Virus record (IMG/VR): IMGVR_UViG_3300050821_009037
Coordinates: 1 to 34,025 of that record
Direction: 5' to 3' (one strand)
DNA: 34,025 nt
DNA from: a virus
Below, piece after piece: positions 12,556-19,516 of this stretch (position 1 is its first letter; each line of letters opens with the position of its first letter). The notes beneath the pieces were generated by a model that saw nothing but the letters and a program-made list of their open reading frames with translations, did not search any database and was not told the DNA's origin. Position numbers and translations under genes: made by a program.

Positions 12556-13151
12556 CTTGGCCGTTCGGCGACCTCGAGCACGGCAGGTACGGGGCGATCC
12601 TCGCGGATCCGCCGTGGCATTTTGAAGCGTGGGCTTCGCCGCCATACGGCAAAGGCCGTGCTGCAGAGAGCCATTACGACACCATGAATGAAGCCGAGCT
12701 AAGCGCGCTTCCCGTGGCTGATCTGGCCGCGCCAGACTGTGTGCTTTTCATGTGGGCTTGTTGGCCGATGATTAAGCAGGCATTTCGGACCGTCGACGAT
12801 TGGGGCTTCAAATTCAAGACTTGCGCGTTCTGTTGGATCAAGGCCGACGCTACGCAAATCCAGATGTTTGACGAGGAAATCACGGCAGACATGCTCCTCG
12901 GATATTGGACGCGTTCCAACTCTGAAGTTTGCCTCCTCGCAACGCGAGGCAAGCCCAAAAGGATCGCTGCCGACGTTCGCCAAGCGATCATAGCCCCTAA
13001 ACGCGAGCACAGCCGCAAGCCGGACGGCATCCACGAGCGGATACAGCGCCTCGTCGCCGGGCCCTATTGCGAGATGTTTGCGCGCCAGAAGCGCCCAGGA
13101 TGGGACGTGTGGGGCAATCAGACCGACAAGTTCGCGGAGGCCGCGGAATGA
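12552..13151 (+). CDS. MT-A70 family adenine methyltransferase
   Basis: 199 aa. Transfers a methyl group from S-adenosylmethionine to the N6 of adenine, in phages normally in DNA. The catalytic D-P-P-W is at residues 19-22 after Y-G-A-I-L-A; further family features are A-E-S-H-Y-D-T-M, the L-F-M-W-A block, F-K-F-K-T-C-A-F-C-W-I-K, L-G-Y-W-T-R-S-N-S-E-V-C-L-L-A-T-R-G, and the C-terminal S-R-K-P-D-G-I-H-E-R-I and G-W-D-V-W-G-N. No cognate restriction gene is nearby, so it is probably a solitary, protective or regulatory methylase. ATGA overlap with the gene before; ends overlapping a microprotein ATG. Confidence 0.9.
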   Translation: MTWPFGDLEHGRYGAILADPPWHFEAWASPPYGKGRAAESHYDTMNEAELSALPVADLAAPDCVLFMWACWPMIKQAFRTVDDWGFKFKTCAFCWIKADATQIQMFDEEITADMLLGYWTRSNSEVCLLATRGKPKRIAADVRQAIIAPKREHSRKPDGIHERIQRLVAGPYCEMFARQKRPGWDVWGNQTDKFAEAAE

Positions 13152-13243
13152 TGATCGTGCGGCACTCATTCGCAAATCCGCTGTGGTGGTCGCTGCACCG
13201 CGCGCTGTGGGGTTGGCACTCGAAAAACGGTGTGAGGTACTGA
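13148..13243 (+). CDS. Trp/His-rich microprotein (31 aa)
   Basis: ATG at 13148 overlaps the methyltransferase stop (ATGA) and its TGA at 13241-13243 overlaps the resolvase ATG (TGATG). The peptide is short, with W-W and several His/Arg. The overlap at both ends argues for a translated link that keeps ribosomes running to rusA; the peptide itself may not matter. Confidence 0.4.
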   Translation: MMIVRHSFANPLWWSLHRALWGWHSKNGVRY

Positions 13244-13659
13244 TGCCTAGCGAGGTCGTGCTCACGCTGCCAATGCCCCCCACAACGAACAACCTGTTCG
13301 CTGGAACGGGCAGGCGGCGCATCAAGACGCGACAATACCAGGCTTGGGAAAATCAGGCCGGCTGGGCGCTGCTGCGCCAGCGCCCCCCGCACATCAAGGG
13401 CCCGGTAGCCGTCACCATTGAGGTCAGCGACGGCGAGAGCTCTAACACCTGGGATCTGTGCAACCGCGAAAAGGCGACCATGGACCTGCTCGTAACGCAC
13501 GGCGTGATCCAGGGCGACCACAAGCCGATCGTGCGTGAGTTCTTCATGCGCTGGAGTCCGGACATCACCGGCGTGCGCGTGATCCTGAGGCCGCTCACAC
13601 CGCAGACCGTCAACGATGTCCTGCGGGCGTCTGCCGAGAGATTGGAGGTCCAAGGTTGA
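13243..13659 (+). CDS. rusA: RusA-like Holliday junction resolvase
   Basis: 138 aa from the ATG at 13243, the usual RusA length (about 120-140). N-terminal L-P-M-P-P-T-T-N-N-L-F matches the RusA start (P-x-P-x-x-N); the central A-V-T-I-E-V block and the catalytic acidic stretch N-T-W-D-L-C-N-R-E-K-A-T-M-D-L-L-V-T-H-G-V-I-Q-G-D-H correspond to the conserved Asp-containing D-x-D-N...D-x-L...D-D-x-x region. It cuts four-way junctions from phage recombination and replication. The upstream long frame from 13078 overlaps the methyltransferase and is not its true start. Confidence 0.85.
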   Translation: MPSEVVLTLPMPPTTNNLFAGTGRRRIKTRQYQAWENQAGWALLRQRPPHIKGPVAVTIEVSDGESSNTWDLCNREKATMDLLVTHGVIQGDHKPIVREFFMRWSPDITGVRVILRPLTPQTVNDVLRASAERLEVQG

Positions 13660-14303
13660 CCCCGATTGCCAACATGGTGCTCGAAATGATCGCGCGAGGC
13701 GTCGATACCGAGGTCATCGGGATGGCCGTTTCGGCCGCCGAGCAGGTGCTTATTGAGGCCGCCCGTCACGTGACGTCACGGGACGAAAGCGTGACACATC
13801 GCCGAGAAAGCGACCGTTTACGAAAAAAACGGTCACGGGACCGTCTCGTGACAGAGCGTGACGTCACGGGACAGTCACAAGTGCCTCTCTCTAAGAGTTC
13901 TTTAGAAGAAGAAAAGAGAGAGGCACTGTCCGCGGACGTCACACCATGGTTTCCGGCCGATTCGGACTGGCAGAGCGCGGTTGATCTGCTGACCGAACCG
14001 ATTGCGAGTTCCGAGTTGACCAAGTTCAGGAATATCAACCGACGTCCGCCGGGGCCGCGCCGCGACGATGCCTGGCGCGTGTGGGTGCAGCGTGCGGTCG
14101 AGTACCAGGCGAAGATGAAGGCCGCCACAGCGGCGGCGACGAATGGCGCCGCCCTCGTCGAGGACGATAAGTTTTGGGAAAGCGCGATCAACTCGTGGAA
14201 GAAATTCGGGCGCTGGCCGGCGCAACACTGCGGGCCTGATCCGGAATCGCCAGCGTGCCGCTGCCCGCGCGAGGTGCTGGAAAGGCACGGTATATGCCCA
14301 TGA
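13656..14303 (+). CDS. Replication-region protein containing candidate origin
   Basis: 215 aa, start TTG at 13656 overlapping the rusA stop. Three parts are visible: an N-terminal helical region (about 1-40), a very charged Arg/Lys/Asp/Glu linker (40-90) whose DNA holds repeats and palindromes, and a C-terminal domain with W-R-V-W-V-Q-R-A-V-E-Y-Q and a final Cys cluster (C-G-P-D-P-E-S-P-A-C-R-C). Position between rusA and regulators is where phage replication initiators usually lie. I do not recognise a named family; the assignment as a replication protein is inference from context and from the repeats in its linker. Confidence 0.6.
   Translation: MTPIANMVLEMIARGVDTEVIGMAVSAAEQVLIEAARHVTSRDESVTHRRESDRLRKKRSRDRLVTERDVTGQSQVPLSKSSLEEEKREALSADVTPWFPADSDWQSAVDLLTEPIASSELTKFRNINRRPPGPRRDDAWRVWVQRAVEYQAKMKAATAAATNGAALVEDDKFWESAINSWKKFGRWPAQHCGPDPESPACRCPREVLERHGICP
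13769..13926. repeat. Iteron-like repeats and palindromes, candidate replication origin
   Basis: A 16-bp element CGTGACGTCACGGGAC occurs exactly twice (13769-13784, 13857-13872) and its GTCACGGGAC core a third time (13832-13841). Two inverted repeats sit between (13812-13819 with 13827-13834; CGGTC/GACCG at 13830-13843). They are followed by a 12-bp perfect inverted repeat (GTGCCTCTCTCT at 13881-13892 with its complement at 13915-13926) around an A/T-rich loop. Iterons beside an A/T-rich palindrome within a replication gene is the lambda ori layout. Origin function is inferred. Confidence 0.5.
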
Positions 14304-14494
14304 AGCCGCTCTCGCTCCGCCAGCGCGAGGTCTGCGTCATGGTCGCGCTCGGCCTGGCGACGAAGGAAATCGCCATCCGGCTGGGCCTCTCGCCGCGCAC
14401 GATCGAGCAGCACCTCAAGCGGGTTTTCGTCAAATACGAGGTCAAGGGCGTGCACCATCTGGCGCTCAAGCTGTACGCGGAGGCCGCGGAATGA
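14300..14494 (+). CDS. LuxR-type HTH regulator (DNA-binding domain only)
   Basis: 64 aa from the ATG at 14300 (ATGA overlap). The whole protein is a GerE/LuxR C-terminal domain: L-S-L-R-Q-R-E-V, G-L-A-T-K-E-I-A-I-R-L-G-L-S-P-R-T-I-E-Q-H-L-K-R-V-F-V-K-Y, with the usual Glu-Ile-Ala and Thr-x-x-x-His positions. There is no receiver or ligand domain, so its activity is set by amount. Probably regulates late phage transcription; inference. Confidence 0.85.
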   Translation: MKPLSLRQREVCVMVALGLATKEIAIRLGLSPRTIEQHLKRVFVKYEVKGVHHLALKLYAEAAE

Positions 14495-14495
14495 C

Positions 14496-14924
14496 ATGGG
14501 CGAGGACGACTGCATCACGTGCGCGATCTCAGCCGCAACGGATCGCATCATCGCATACCGGCTGGTCCGGCTGCTCGAGCAAGGGGATTTGAATTTGGAC
14601 AGGGTCACCGAGAAGCTCTTGAAGGCGCGTGGAGTCTCAGCGCGGGCGAACGCCAGCTTGGAGGCGGAGGCCGACCGGCTGCTTGCCCGCGAGGACGCAT
14701 TCGAAAAGCGCAAGATCGAGGCGTTTGCACCGCATCACGCCTTGCTCGATGCCCGGCACCGCGAGATGGATCAGGTCGAGGACGCGCTGAAGATCGTGGG
14801 CAACCATGACCCTTTGGACGGCTCAGGCGACGCTGGGGAGGTCGTGGAGAAGGGCGCGCCTGGGCCCGGTGCTGACACCTACCGCTCTCTGGCAGAGGCC
14901 CAGATCGCCGCGGGGAAGGTCTGA
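14496..14924 (+). CDS. Helical hypothetical protein (142 aa)
   Basis: Not recognised. Begins M-G-E-D-D-C-I-T-C (a CxxC near the N-terminus), then long charged helices suggesting a coiled coil (about 30-110), and a Gly/Pro-rich C-terminal tail. Start ATG at 14496 just after the LuxR-type gene's stop. Ends overlapping the XRE gene. Confidence 0.6.
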   Translation: MGEDDCITCAISAATDRIIAYRLVRLLEQGDLNLDRVTEKLLKARGVSARANASLEAEADRLLAREDAFEKRKIEAFAPHHALLDARHREMDQVEDALKIVGNHDPLDGSGDAGEVVEKGAPGPGADTYRSLAEAQIAAGKV

Positions 14925-15352
14925 TGCCCAAGCGCCGGCCCATGGACTTCCTGCGCAAGATCGGCAATCGCATCCGCTCGCGCCGCCTCCACCGCGGCCT
15001 GACTCAGCGCCACGTCGCCAAGCAGGCGGAGATCGCCACCGCGACCTATGCGCTCTACGAGAACGGGCAGGGCCACCCGCCGGCGGCGACGCTGCACCGG
15101 ATCGCCATGGCGTTGGGCACAAACACCTCAAAGCTGCTCGGCGAGCACGAGCGCCACGAGGGCAACCAACTGTTTGACGATCTTGCCAAATTATACAATC
15201 ACCCCACCATTGGAGAGGTCACCAGATCCATGCAAGATATGTCACCTCAGGATCGCCAGACACTGCAAGTAATCGCGAAAGCCCTTGCAGCGCGGCAGTT
15301 ACGGCGGCCGGAGAAGGCGCCGGTCATGCAGATGGCGGAGGCCGCACAATGA
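14924..15352 (+). CDS. XRE family transcriptional regulator
   Basis: 142 aa. An XRE/Cro-CI helix-turn-helix lies at about residues 12-68 (I-R-S-R-R-L-H-R-G-L-T-Q-R-H-V-A-K-Q-A...T-Y-A-L-Y-E-N-G-Q-G-H-P), followed by a helical C-terminus without a protease domain. It lies far from the immunity operators, so it is more likely a second regulator of late or host genes than the lysogeny repressor. TGATG overlap with the upstream gene, ATGA with the next. Confidence 0.82.
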   Translation: MPKRRPMDFLRKIGNRIRSRRLHRGLTQRHVAKQAEIATATYALYENGQGHPPAATLHRIAMALGTNTSKLLGEHERHEGNQLFDDLAKLYNHPTIGEVTRSMQDMSPQDRQTLQVIAKALAARQLRRPEKAPVMQMAEAAQ

Positions 15353-15573
15353 GCGAGATGGTTGAGCGAGTCATCGCGGTCCTTGAGACGTTTGATCTGG
15401 ACGGGGCCTCAGGCGTGTACCGGCAGAACGTGACGCTAGCAGCCCTCGCGGTGATCGCGGCTTTGCGGGAGCCGACACCGCGCATGGTGGACAAAGGAGA
15501 GGACCACAACGACTATGGCGGTGTCGACATCGCGGCCGCCTATCGCGCTATGATCGAGGAGGCCCTCAAATGA
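15349..15573 (+). CDS. Small phage protein (74 aa)
   Basis: A common small type in Rhizobiales phages: helix, A-L-A-V-I-A-A-L-R-E-P-T-P-R-M-V-D-K-G, and a C-terminal Y-R-A-M-I-E-E-A-L-K motif. Function unknown. ATGA overlaps at both ends. Confidence 0.65.
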   Translation: MSEMVERVIAVLETFDLDGASGVYRQNVTLAALAVIAALREPTPRMVDKGEDHNDYGGVDIAAAYRAMIEEALK

Positions 15574-15752
15574 ACGTCGCGCTGATGCTCGAGCTGTACC
15601 GCCGCGCCGCAGTGCCGTTCGTTCAGGAGAACATCCGCCTGTTCAAGGCCATGGCCCCCGCCGACCAGGCCGAGCTGCTGTTTTACATGATCATGGACAA
15701 TGCGAGCAACGCCGGCGGACCGGCCGTGCTCCAAGAGGGGAAGACGCAATGA
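15570..15752 (+). CDS. Small helical protein (60 aa)
   Basis: Not recognised. Mostly amphipathic helix with a Met/Leu-rich core (L-F-K-A-M-A-P-A-D-Q-A-E-L-L-F-Y-M-I-M-D). Coupled by ATGA at both ends. Confidence 0.6.
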   Translation: MNVALMLELYRRAAVPFVQENIRLFKAMAPADQAELLFYMIMDNASNAGGPAVLQEGKTQ

Positions 15753-16021
15753 ACCAGCAGGCCAAGCCACAGGAACAGTCGCTGTCCGGCCAGCAGATGC
15801 AGACCATGGCCGCGCGCTACGCCGACGAGCTCGGCAAGATCCGCAAGGACATCGATCTGCGCAAGCTGGCACTGGACCAAGCCTGCAACGTGATCGCCCA
15901 GACCAACAGCGTGCCGGGCAACCAAGTCACGTTCCATGACCCAATTGCCCTCGCCAAGGCCATGTACGACTTCCTCGTCGAGGGGGCTCTCACCCCCGAT
16001 AGCCGCAACGTGAGCACCTGA
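15749..16021 (+). CDS. Hypothetical protein (90 aa)
   Basis: Not recognised. Gln-rich N-terminus, then a helix (Y-A-D-E-L-G-K-I-R-K-D-I-D-L-R-K-L-A-L-D-Q-A) and a C-terminal helix (D-P-I-A-L-A-K-A-M-Y-D-F-L). Last gene of the rightward early operon; its 3' end overlaps by about 32 bases the convergent zinc-ribbon gene. Confidence 0.65.
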   Translation: MNQQAKPQEQSLSGQQMQTMAARYADELGKIRKDIDLRKLALDQACNVIAQTNSVPGNQVTFHDPIALAKAMYDFLVEGALTPDSRNVST

Positions 16022-16193
16022 AGCGGGGAGCCTTGGTGCTGTGCGGAATGCGGGCCCGGCCGATATGACCGCAGCGATCGCAGCGAACATTGCGGAATGA
16101 GGGCAGGTGCTTGACGCGAACGCCGTCAAGCCCGACCGCCTCATCGACCAGAATCTCGGCCTCCTGCCGCTGATACGCCTTCCTGCTCAGCAT
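15990..16193 (-). CDS. Zinc-ribbon small protein (67 aa)
   Basis: Two knuckles C-D-R-C-G-H and C-S-R-C-G-Y, 18 residues apart, form a canonical zinc ribbon at about residues 38-65, preceded by a helical, Glu/Val-rich N-terminus. Start ATG at 16193 is inside the 3' end of the upstream minus-strand gene (about 53-base overlap). Convergent with 15749-16021. Probably binds nucleic acid or protein; function unknown. Confidence 0.55.
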   Translation of the reverse strand: MLSRKAYQRQEAEILVDEAVGLDGVRVKHLPSFRNVRCDRCGHIGRARIPHSTKAPRFRCSRCGYRG

Positions 16194-16482
16194 GCTGTAG
16201 ATCCCATTGGCTCTTGGCCCGGCCCGCTATCCAGTGCAACAACTTCTTGCTCGGCCGCTTCCTGGGCGGCAACCCCGCTAGATAACGTTCCTCCCGCTCG
16301 TGCAGCTTTGCGATGTGCCGCAGCCGCATCTCCGCAAGGTCAATCTGCGCCTCCCGCAGCCAGCGGCACACCGTCTGCCGCGGCAGCGACCCGACCAGCA
16401 TGATTTCCTTCACTGTCGCAAAATCACCCCGCCTGATGCCACTCATGATGCGATTGCGAAGCGGATGACGAGGTGCGACCAT
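16141..16482 (-). CDS. HTH-containing protein (113 aa)
   Basis: V-K-E-I-M-L-V-G-S-L-P-R-Q-T-V-C-R-W-L-R-E-A-Q-I-D reads as a transposase/terminase-type helix-turn-helix at about residues 23-48, followed by a long basic region. A start at the ATG at 16446 is an alternative. It faces away from the plus-strand gene at 16670, leaving a 190-base divergent region with a palindrome and promoter-like sequence. Could be a regulator or a small-terminase-like protein; unproven. Confidence 0.6.
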   Translation of the reverse strand: MVAPRHPLRNRIMSGIRRGDFATVKEIMLVGSLPRQTVCRWLREAQIDLAEMRLRHIAKLHEREERYLAGLPPRKRPSKKLLHWIAGRAKSQWDLQHAEQEGVSAAGGRDSGR

Positions 16483-16541
16483 GCGTTACACATGGCATAA
16501 CTCTACGTTTCAGAGCAAGCAAACGCGCCCTTATGCTCACT

Positions 16542-16557
16542 TTGCTATAAGTAGCAA
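16542..16557. promoter_or_regulatory. Palindrome in the divergent region
   Basis: TTGCTATAAGTAGCAA is a perfect 6-4-6 inverted repeat between the minus-strand HTH gene and the plus-strand HTH gene, 24 bases upstream of a TTGACA. Candidate operator for one of the flanking HTH proteins. Confidence 0.45.
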
Positions 16558-16570
16558 TATCAATGTCTTA
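16552..16570 (+). repeat. Direct repeat, left copy
   Basis: TAGCAATATCAAT (16552-16564) followed by CTTA at 16567-16570. The same 13 bases and CTTA recur at 17005-17024, so the two copies flank the HTH gene at 16670. Confidence 0.55.
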
Positions 16571-16580
16571 CAAAAGCCTC

Positions 16581-16610
16581 TTGACAAGATACATGAAAAA
16601 GAGCGATTTT
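16581..16610 (+). promoter_or_regulatory. Possible promoter for the HTH gene
   Basis: A perfect -35 TTGACA (16581-16586) with a weak -10 GATTTT 18 bases later (16605-16610), the same spacing as P_L and P_R. About 60 bases of leader would precede the ATG at 16670. Confidence 0.35.
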
Positions 16611-16669
16611 CTCGCGCGTCGGCCACGCGTGTGCGCGCACCCCTTCTCTTCTTCTCTCCAGAAAGCAAG

Positions 16670-16948
16670 ATGCTCTCAGACGACGAGATCACGCGTCAGA
16701 TCAAAGAGGTCCGGCACTCCTCCCGCACCGATCGAAACGCCAGCCGCATCCTCTCGATCAACCACATCGCGCAGGCAACCGGCCTCTCCCGAGAAATCAT
16801 CTACCAAGTCGCGCGCGGTGCCAAACTCACAGGACGCGTCAGACAGAAATTGGCCGAGTTCCTCGCCTGTCAAGAAAACGAGAGGGTAAGATCCACCGTC
16901 TCCTCGACCAGCGGCGTCGGTTCCACGGCCGGTTCCACTGGTTCCTGA
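16670..16948 (+). CDS. Small HTH protein, possibly small terminase or regulator
   Basis: 92 aa from the ATG at 16670. H-I-A-Q-A-T-G-L-S-R-E-I-I-Y-Q-V-A-R-G-A-K-L is a helix-turn-helix, then a helix (R-V-R-Q-K-L-A-E-F-L) and a Ser/Thr/Gly-rich C-terminus. An upstream start at 16481 would add 63 residues across the palindrome and promoter and is unlikely. Its place just before the tRNA and terminase, with an HTH and short length, would suit a small terminase subunit, but no other evidence supports that over a regulator. Confidence 0.6.
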   Translation: MLSDDEITRQIKEVRHSSRTDRNASRILSINHIAQATGLSREIIYQVARGAKLTGRVRQKLAEFLACQENERVRSTVSSTSGVGSTAGSTGS

Positions 16949-17280
16949 CCCTGCCGCGCTCCACCTCCAACAGCGTCGTGTCCCCTCACGAGGGACAGTA
17001 TTCATAGCAATATCAATAGCTTAGTGGTTGCGCGTGTCAGTCGCGTGCCGCCGAGGGGTAGCGGGGGTGCCTGCCAATGGTTCCGGGGTACCGCGGCCGG
17101 CGCGCGCGGCGCCCGCCAGGTCGATGGGTCGCGCGAAGCTGAGCGGAGGGCGCCACCCACATCATCCACCCCAAAAAAAATGAAAACCCTCGTTGTTGCG
17201 AAGAAGTGGCTGTGTTACGGGGGTTTATGGAAATCCGGCGAGCGACCAGGCCCGAGATAACGAGCACACGCTAGGCTTTT
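16949..17280. other. Non-coding stretch before the tRNA
   Basis: About 330 bases with no convincing gene. It contains a TGTCCC/GGGACA hairpin near 16979-16997, a second copy of the repeat TAGCAATATCAAT (17005-17024), a GC-rich segment, and an A-run (CCCCAAAAAAAA near 17168) matching another after the tRNA. A 78-codon frame at 17024-17260 has no ribosome site and odd composition. Cleavage (pac/cos) signals often lie near here in phages, but none is recognisable. Confidence 0.4.
17005..17024 (+). repeat. Direct repeat, right copy
   Basis: TAGCAATATCAAT (17005-17017) followed by AGCTTAG; the left copy is at 16552. Lacks the upstream palindrome arm present at the left copy. Confidence 0.5.
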
Positions 17281-17357
17281 GCCGGCGTAGCTCAGGTGGC
17301 AGAGCGCCCCTTTTGTAATGGGGAGGTCGCGGGTTCGAATCCAAGCCGCTGGCACCA
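17281..17357 (+). tRNA. tRNA-Thr (anticodon UGU), degenerate
   Basis: Reads as a cloverleaf: acceptor GCCGGCG pairs with CGCTGGC (one G-U), D-stem GCTC/GAGC, anticodon stem CCCCT/TGGGG (one T-T mismatch), loop TTTGTAA giving anticodon TGT (codon ACA), T-loop TTCGAAT, and encoded ACCA at the 3' end. The T-stem is faulty: GCGGG faces CCAAGC, with one extra base and a mismatch. It may be a decaying tRNA, or an unusual working one. Position between phage HTH and terminase genes shows it is phage-borne. Confidence 0.75.
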
Positions 17358-17362
17358 TCTTA

Positions 17363-17390
17363 CCCCAAAAAAATTCCATAATCTTTGGGG
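17363..17390. repeat. Inverted repeat after the tRNA
   Basis: CCCCAAA (17363-17369) and TTTGGGG (17384-17390) can pair around a 14-base A/T-rich loop. It has no following T-run, so it is not a clear terminator; it could mark tRNA 3' processing. Confidence 0.4.
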
Positions 17391-17474
17391 AGCGCGTGAT
17401 AAGGCTACTGGCGCAGCGTGTTTCCAGGGAGCCATGTTAATTTTTGTGGTTCCATTTGAGGGGATTGCGGGCTG

Positions 17475-17603
17475 ATGACGAAGTGCAAAATCTGTGGCGC
17501 CCGAGCGATTGAGGGGTGCACGATCTGCTCGTTCGAATGCTGCGAGGTTGTTCGCGAGCGCCGGGATGAGGAAGTTTGGCGGCTTGGTCGGAAAGGGAAA
17601 TGA
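17475..17603 (+). CDS. Zinc-finger microprotein upstream of terminase (42 aa)
   Basis: ATG at 17475 with GAGGGG upstream; the TGA overlaps the terminase ATG (AAATGAC). Cysteines are arranged C-K-I-C-G at residues 4-7, then C-T-I-C at about 15-18 and C-C at 22-23, a likely zinc knuckle. A Glu/Arg helix follows. Coupled translation with terL suggests a packaging role or regulation; unproven. Confidence 0.6.
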   Translation: MTKCKICGARAIEGCTICSFECCEVVRERRDEEVWRLGRKGK

Positions 17604-19450
17604 CCGACTTCGACGTCAACGAGACCGAGGACGGTGCTTTCCGCTTGGAATACAAGGGGGTTGCACCGTTTCCGGTTGAGCGGTTCATGGCGTTCCTTGG
17701 TCGGCTGAAGGTTCAGAGCAAGGATTACGGGCTGGTTCCGTTCCGGCTGCTGGGGTCGCAGCGGTATGTGCTGGACAAGATCATTGACGGGTTGTCGCGT
17801 GGGGTGACGACGTTTGTGATTTTGAAGAACCGGCAGGCGGGGATTTCGACGTTTTTCCTGGCGCTGGACATGTTTTGGAGCTTTGAGCACAAGGGGTTGC
17901 TCGGGGTGTTCATGACGCATGAGGAGAATGCGCGGGACGATTTCCGGGCGACGGTGGAGGTTTTTTTTGCGGAGACGCCGGCGAAGTTCCGGATTCCGTA
18001 TGTGCGGCACAACCGGAATTTGCTGATCCTGAAGAACGGCTCGCGGTTCCGGTATCTGATCGCGGGGACCTCGGAGAACAAGAAGGGGGGGCTCGGGCGC
18101 GGCGGCGCGGCGAACTTCCTGCATTCGACCGAGACGGGGTTCTATGGCAACGGGGATGCGTTGGGCGAGTTTCGCTCGCAGATGTCGTCCTTGTATCCGC
18201 ACCGGCTGCAGATTTATGAGAGCACAGCGAACGGCTACAACCATTTCTTCGACATGGTCGAGGAGGCGAAGGACGACCCGACGAAGTGTTTTATCTTTGT
18301 TGGGTGGTGGCGGGACGAGCGCAACCAGTTTCCGGTGACGCACCAGTTTTTCAACGTCTACATGCCCTCCGGGATCAAGAGCACGCTAACGCCGCTGGAG
18401 CGCAAGCGGGTGCGCGAGGTGAGGGAGCAGTACAATTTCGAGATCTCGCTGCAGCAGATCGCCTGGTACCGCTGGCATCTGGAGTCGGAGAAGGGCGGCG
18501 ATCAGTCGCTGATGGATCAGGAGATGCCGTGGACGCCGGACGATGCGTTCCAGGCGACGGGGTCGAAATTCTTCACGGTGGAGGCGCTGACGGATTGCAT
18601 GCGCTACGCCAAGAAGCAGCGTTTCCAGACGTTCCGTTACAAACTCGGGATGAAGTTTGATGAGACCGAAGTCAGGCAGGTGAAAGATGTCCGAGCAGAG
18701 CTGCGCATCTGGGAGCACCCCTCCCGATTCGGCTACTATGCCCTTGCGTGTGATCCTGCTTACGGAAGCTCAGACGAGGCAGATAGAACTGTTATTAGCA
18801 TCTGGCGATGCTATTCCGATTGCCTTGTGCAGGTCGCCGAATATTGCTCAACCCAACCGTCCACTTATCAATGTGCCTGGGTTCTTGCTCATCTAGCCGG
18901 CTACTTCGGACTGACGTTCCTGATGCCGATCCTTGAGATGAACGGGCCGGGGCAGGCGGTGTTCGACGAGCTGAACAAGGTGCAGCGGATGGCGAGCGAG
19001 ATCCGGCCGCACGACGAGAACTATCACCTGCGCAACATCCTCGCCAACATGAAGCATTATTTCTATCGGCGCATGGACAACCCGGGTGGCGGCGAGCTGC
19101 TGTACCAGTGGAAGACGACGCACGAGCTCAAGACGCGAGCGATGAACCAGCTCAAGAACGGCATCGAGCTGCACCGCATGATCCCGCGCTCGATGCCGCT
19201 GCTCGAGGAGATGCAGCGCATCGTGAACGACGGCGGCACCATTGGCGCCGAGGGACGGAGCAAGGACGACCGCGTGATGGCGGCGGCGCTGGCGTACCAG
19301 GCATGGAACACGTGGATCATGCCGAAGGTGAAGCAGCTCGGGCTGTCGCTGGAAAAGAGCCACGAGATCGAGGAACGCGGCGGCACCCCGCCGACCGAGC
19401 GCGTGATCCAGAACTACCTCAAGCGGATGAACATCGTCGTCCCGCAATGA
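17600..19450 (+). CDS. terL: Large terminase subunit
   Basis: 616 aa from the ATG at 17600 (ATGA overlap). ATP-driven DNA packaging motor and headful/cos nuclease. Walker A-like L-K-N-R-Q-A-G-I-S-T at residues 75-84, a Walker B/E region around H-S-T-E-T-G-F-Y, then the RNase-H-type nuclease with A-L-A-C-D-P-A-Y-G (Asp385) and later conserved Asp. Length and order fit podovirus/siphovirus terminases. The stretch 18665-18900 (start of the nuclease domain) uses markedly more A/T-ending codons than the rest, which hints at recombination within the gene. No clear small terminase is present next to it. Confidence 0.93.
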   Translation: MTDFDVNETEDGAFRLEYKGVAPFPVERFMAFLGRLKVQSKDYGLVPFRLLGSQRYVLDKIIDGLSRGVTTFVILKNRQAGISTFFLALDMFWSFEHKGLLGVFMTHEENARDDFRATVEVFFAETPAKFRIPYVRHNRNLLILKNGSRFRYLIAGTSENKKGGLGRGGAANFLHSTETGFYGNGDALGEFRSQMSSLYPHRLQIYESTANGYNHFFDMVEEAKDDPTKCFIFVGWWRDERNQFPVTHQFFNVYMPSGIKSTLTPLERKRVREVREQYNFEISLQQIAWYRWHLESEKGGDQSLMDQEMPWTPDDAFQATGSKFFTVEALTDCMRYAKKQRFQTFRYKLGMKFDETEVRQVKDVRAELRIWEHPSRFGYYALACDPAYGSSDEADRTVISIWRCYSDCLVQVAEYCSTQPSTYQCAWVLAHLAGYFGLTFLMPILEMNGPGQAVFDELNKVQRMASEIRPHDENYHLRNILANMKHYFYRRMDNPGGGELLYQWKTTHELKTRAMNQLKNGIELHRMIPRSMPLLEEMQRIVNDGGTIGAEGRSKDDRVMAAALAYQAWNTWIMPKVKQLGLSLEKSHEIEERGGTPPTERVIQNYLKRMNIVVPQ

Positions 19451-19477
19451 AAAACCGCCCCCGGGAGGGAGGCGGTT
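19450..19477 (-). terminator. Rho-independent terminator of the portal operon
   Basis: Read on the minus strand: AACCGCC pairs with GGCGGTT (7 bp) and is followed by a run of T (TTTTT with the stem's own). On the plus strand no T-run follows, so it ends the leftward portal/micropeptide transcript just before it would meet terL. Confidence 0.7.
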
Positions 19478-19516
19478 GAGTTTGCGAAGTGGATGTATGC
19501 GTGTAGGCTGCGGGCC

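Noticed and set aside
16949-17004. TGTCCC/GGGACA hairpin as terminator
   Set aside because: The stem is short, the loop is long and no T-run follows on either strand.
17024-17260. Plus-strand frame of 78 codons before the tRNA
   Set aside because: No Shine-Dalgarno sequence, unusual composition (Arg/Gly repeats), and no coupling to neighbours.
17405-18343. Minus-strand frame of 312 codons opposite the terminase start
   Set aside because: Pro/Arg/Gln-rich antisense of the Walker A region; no start signals.
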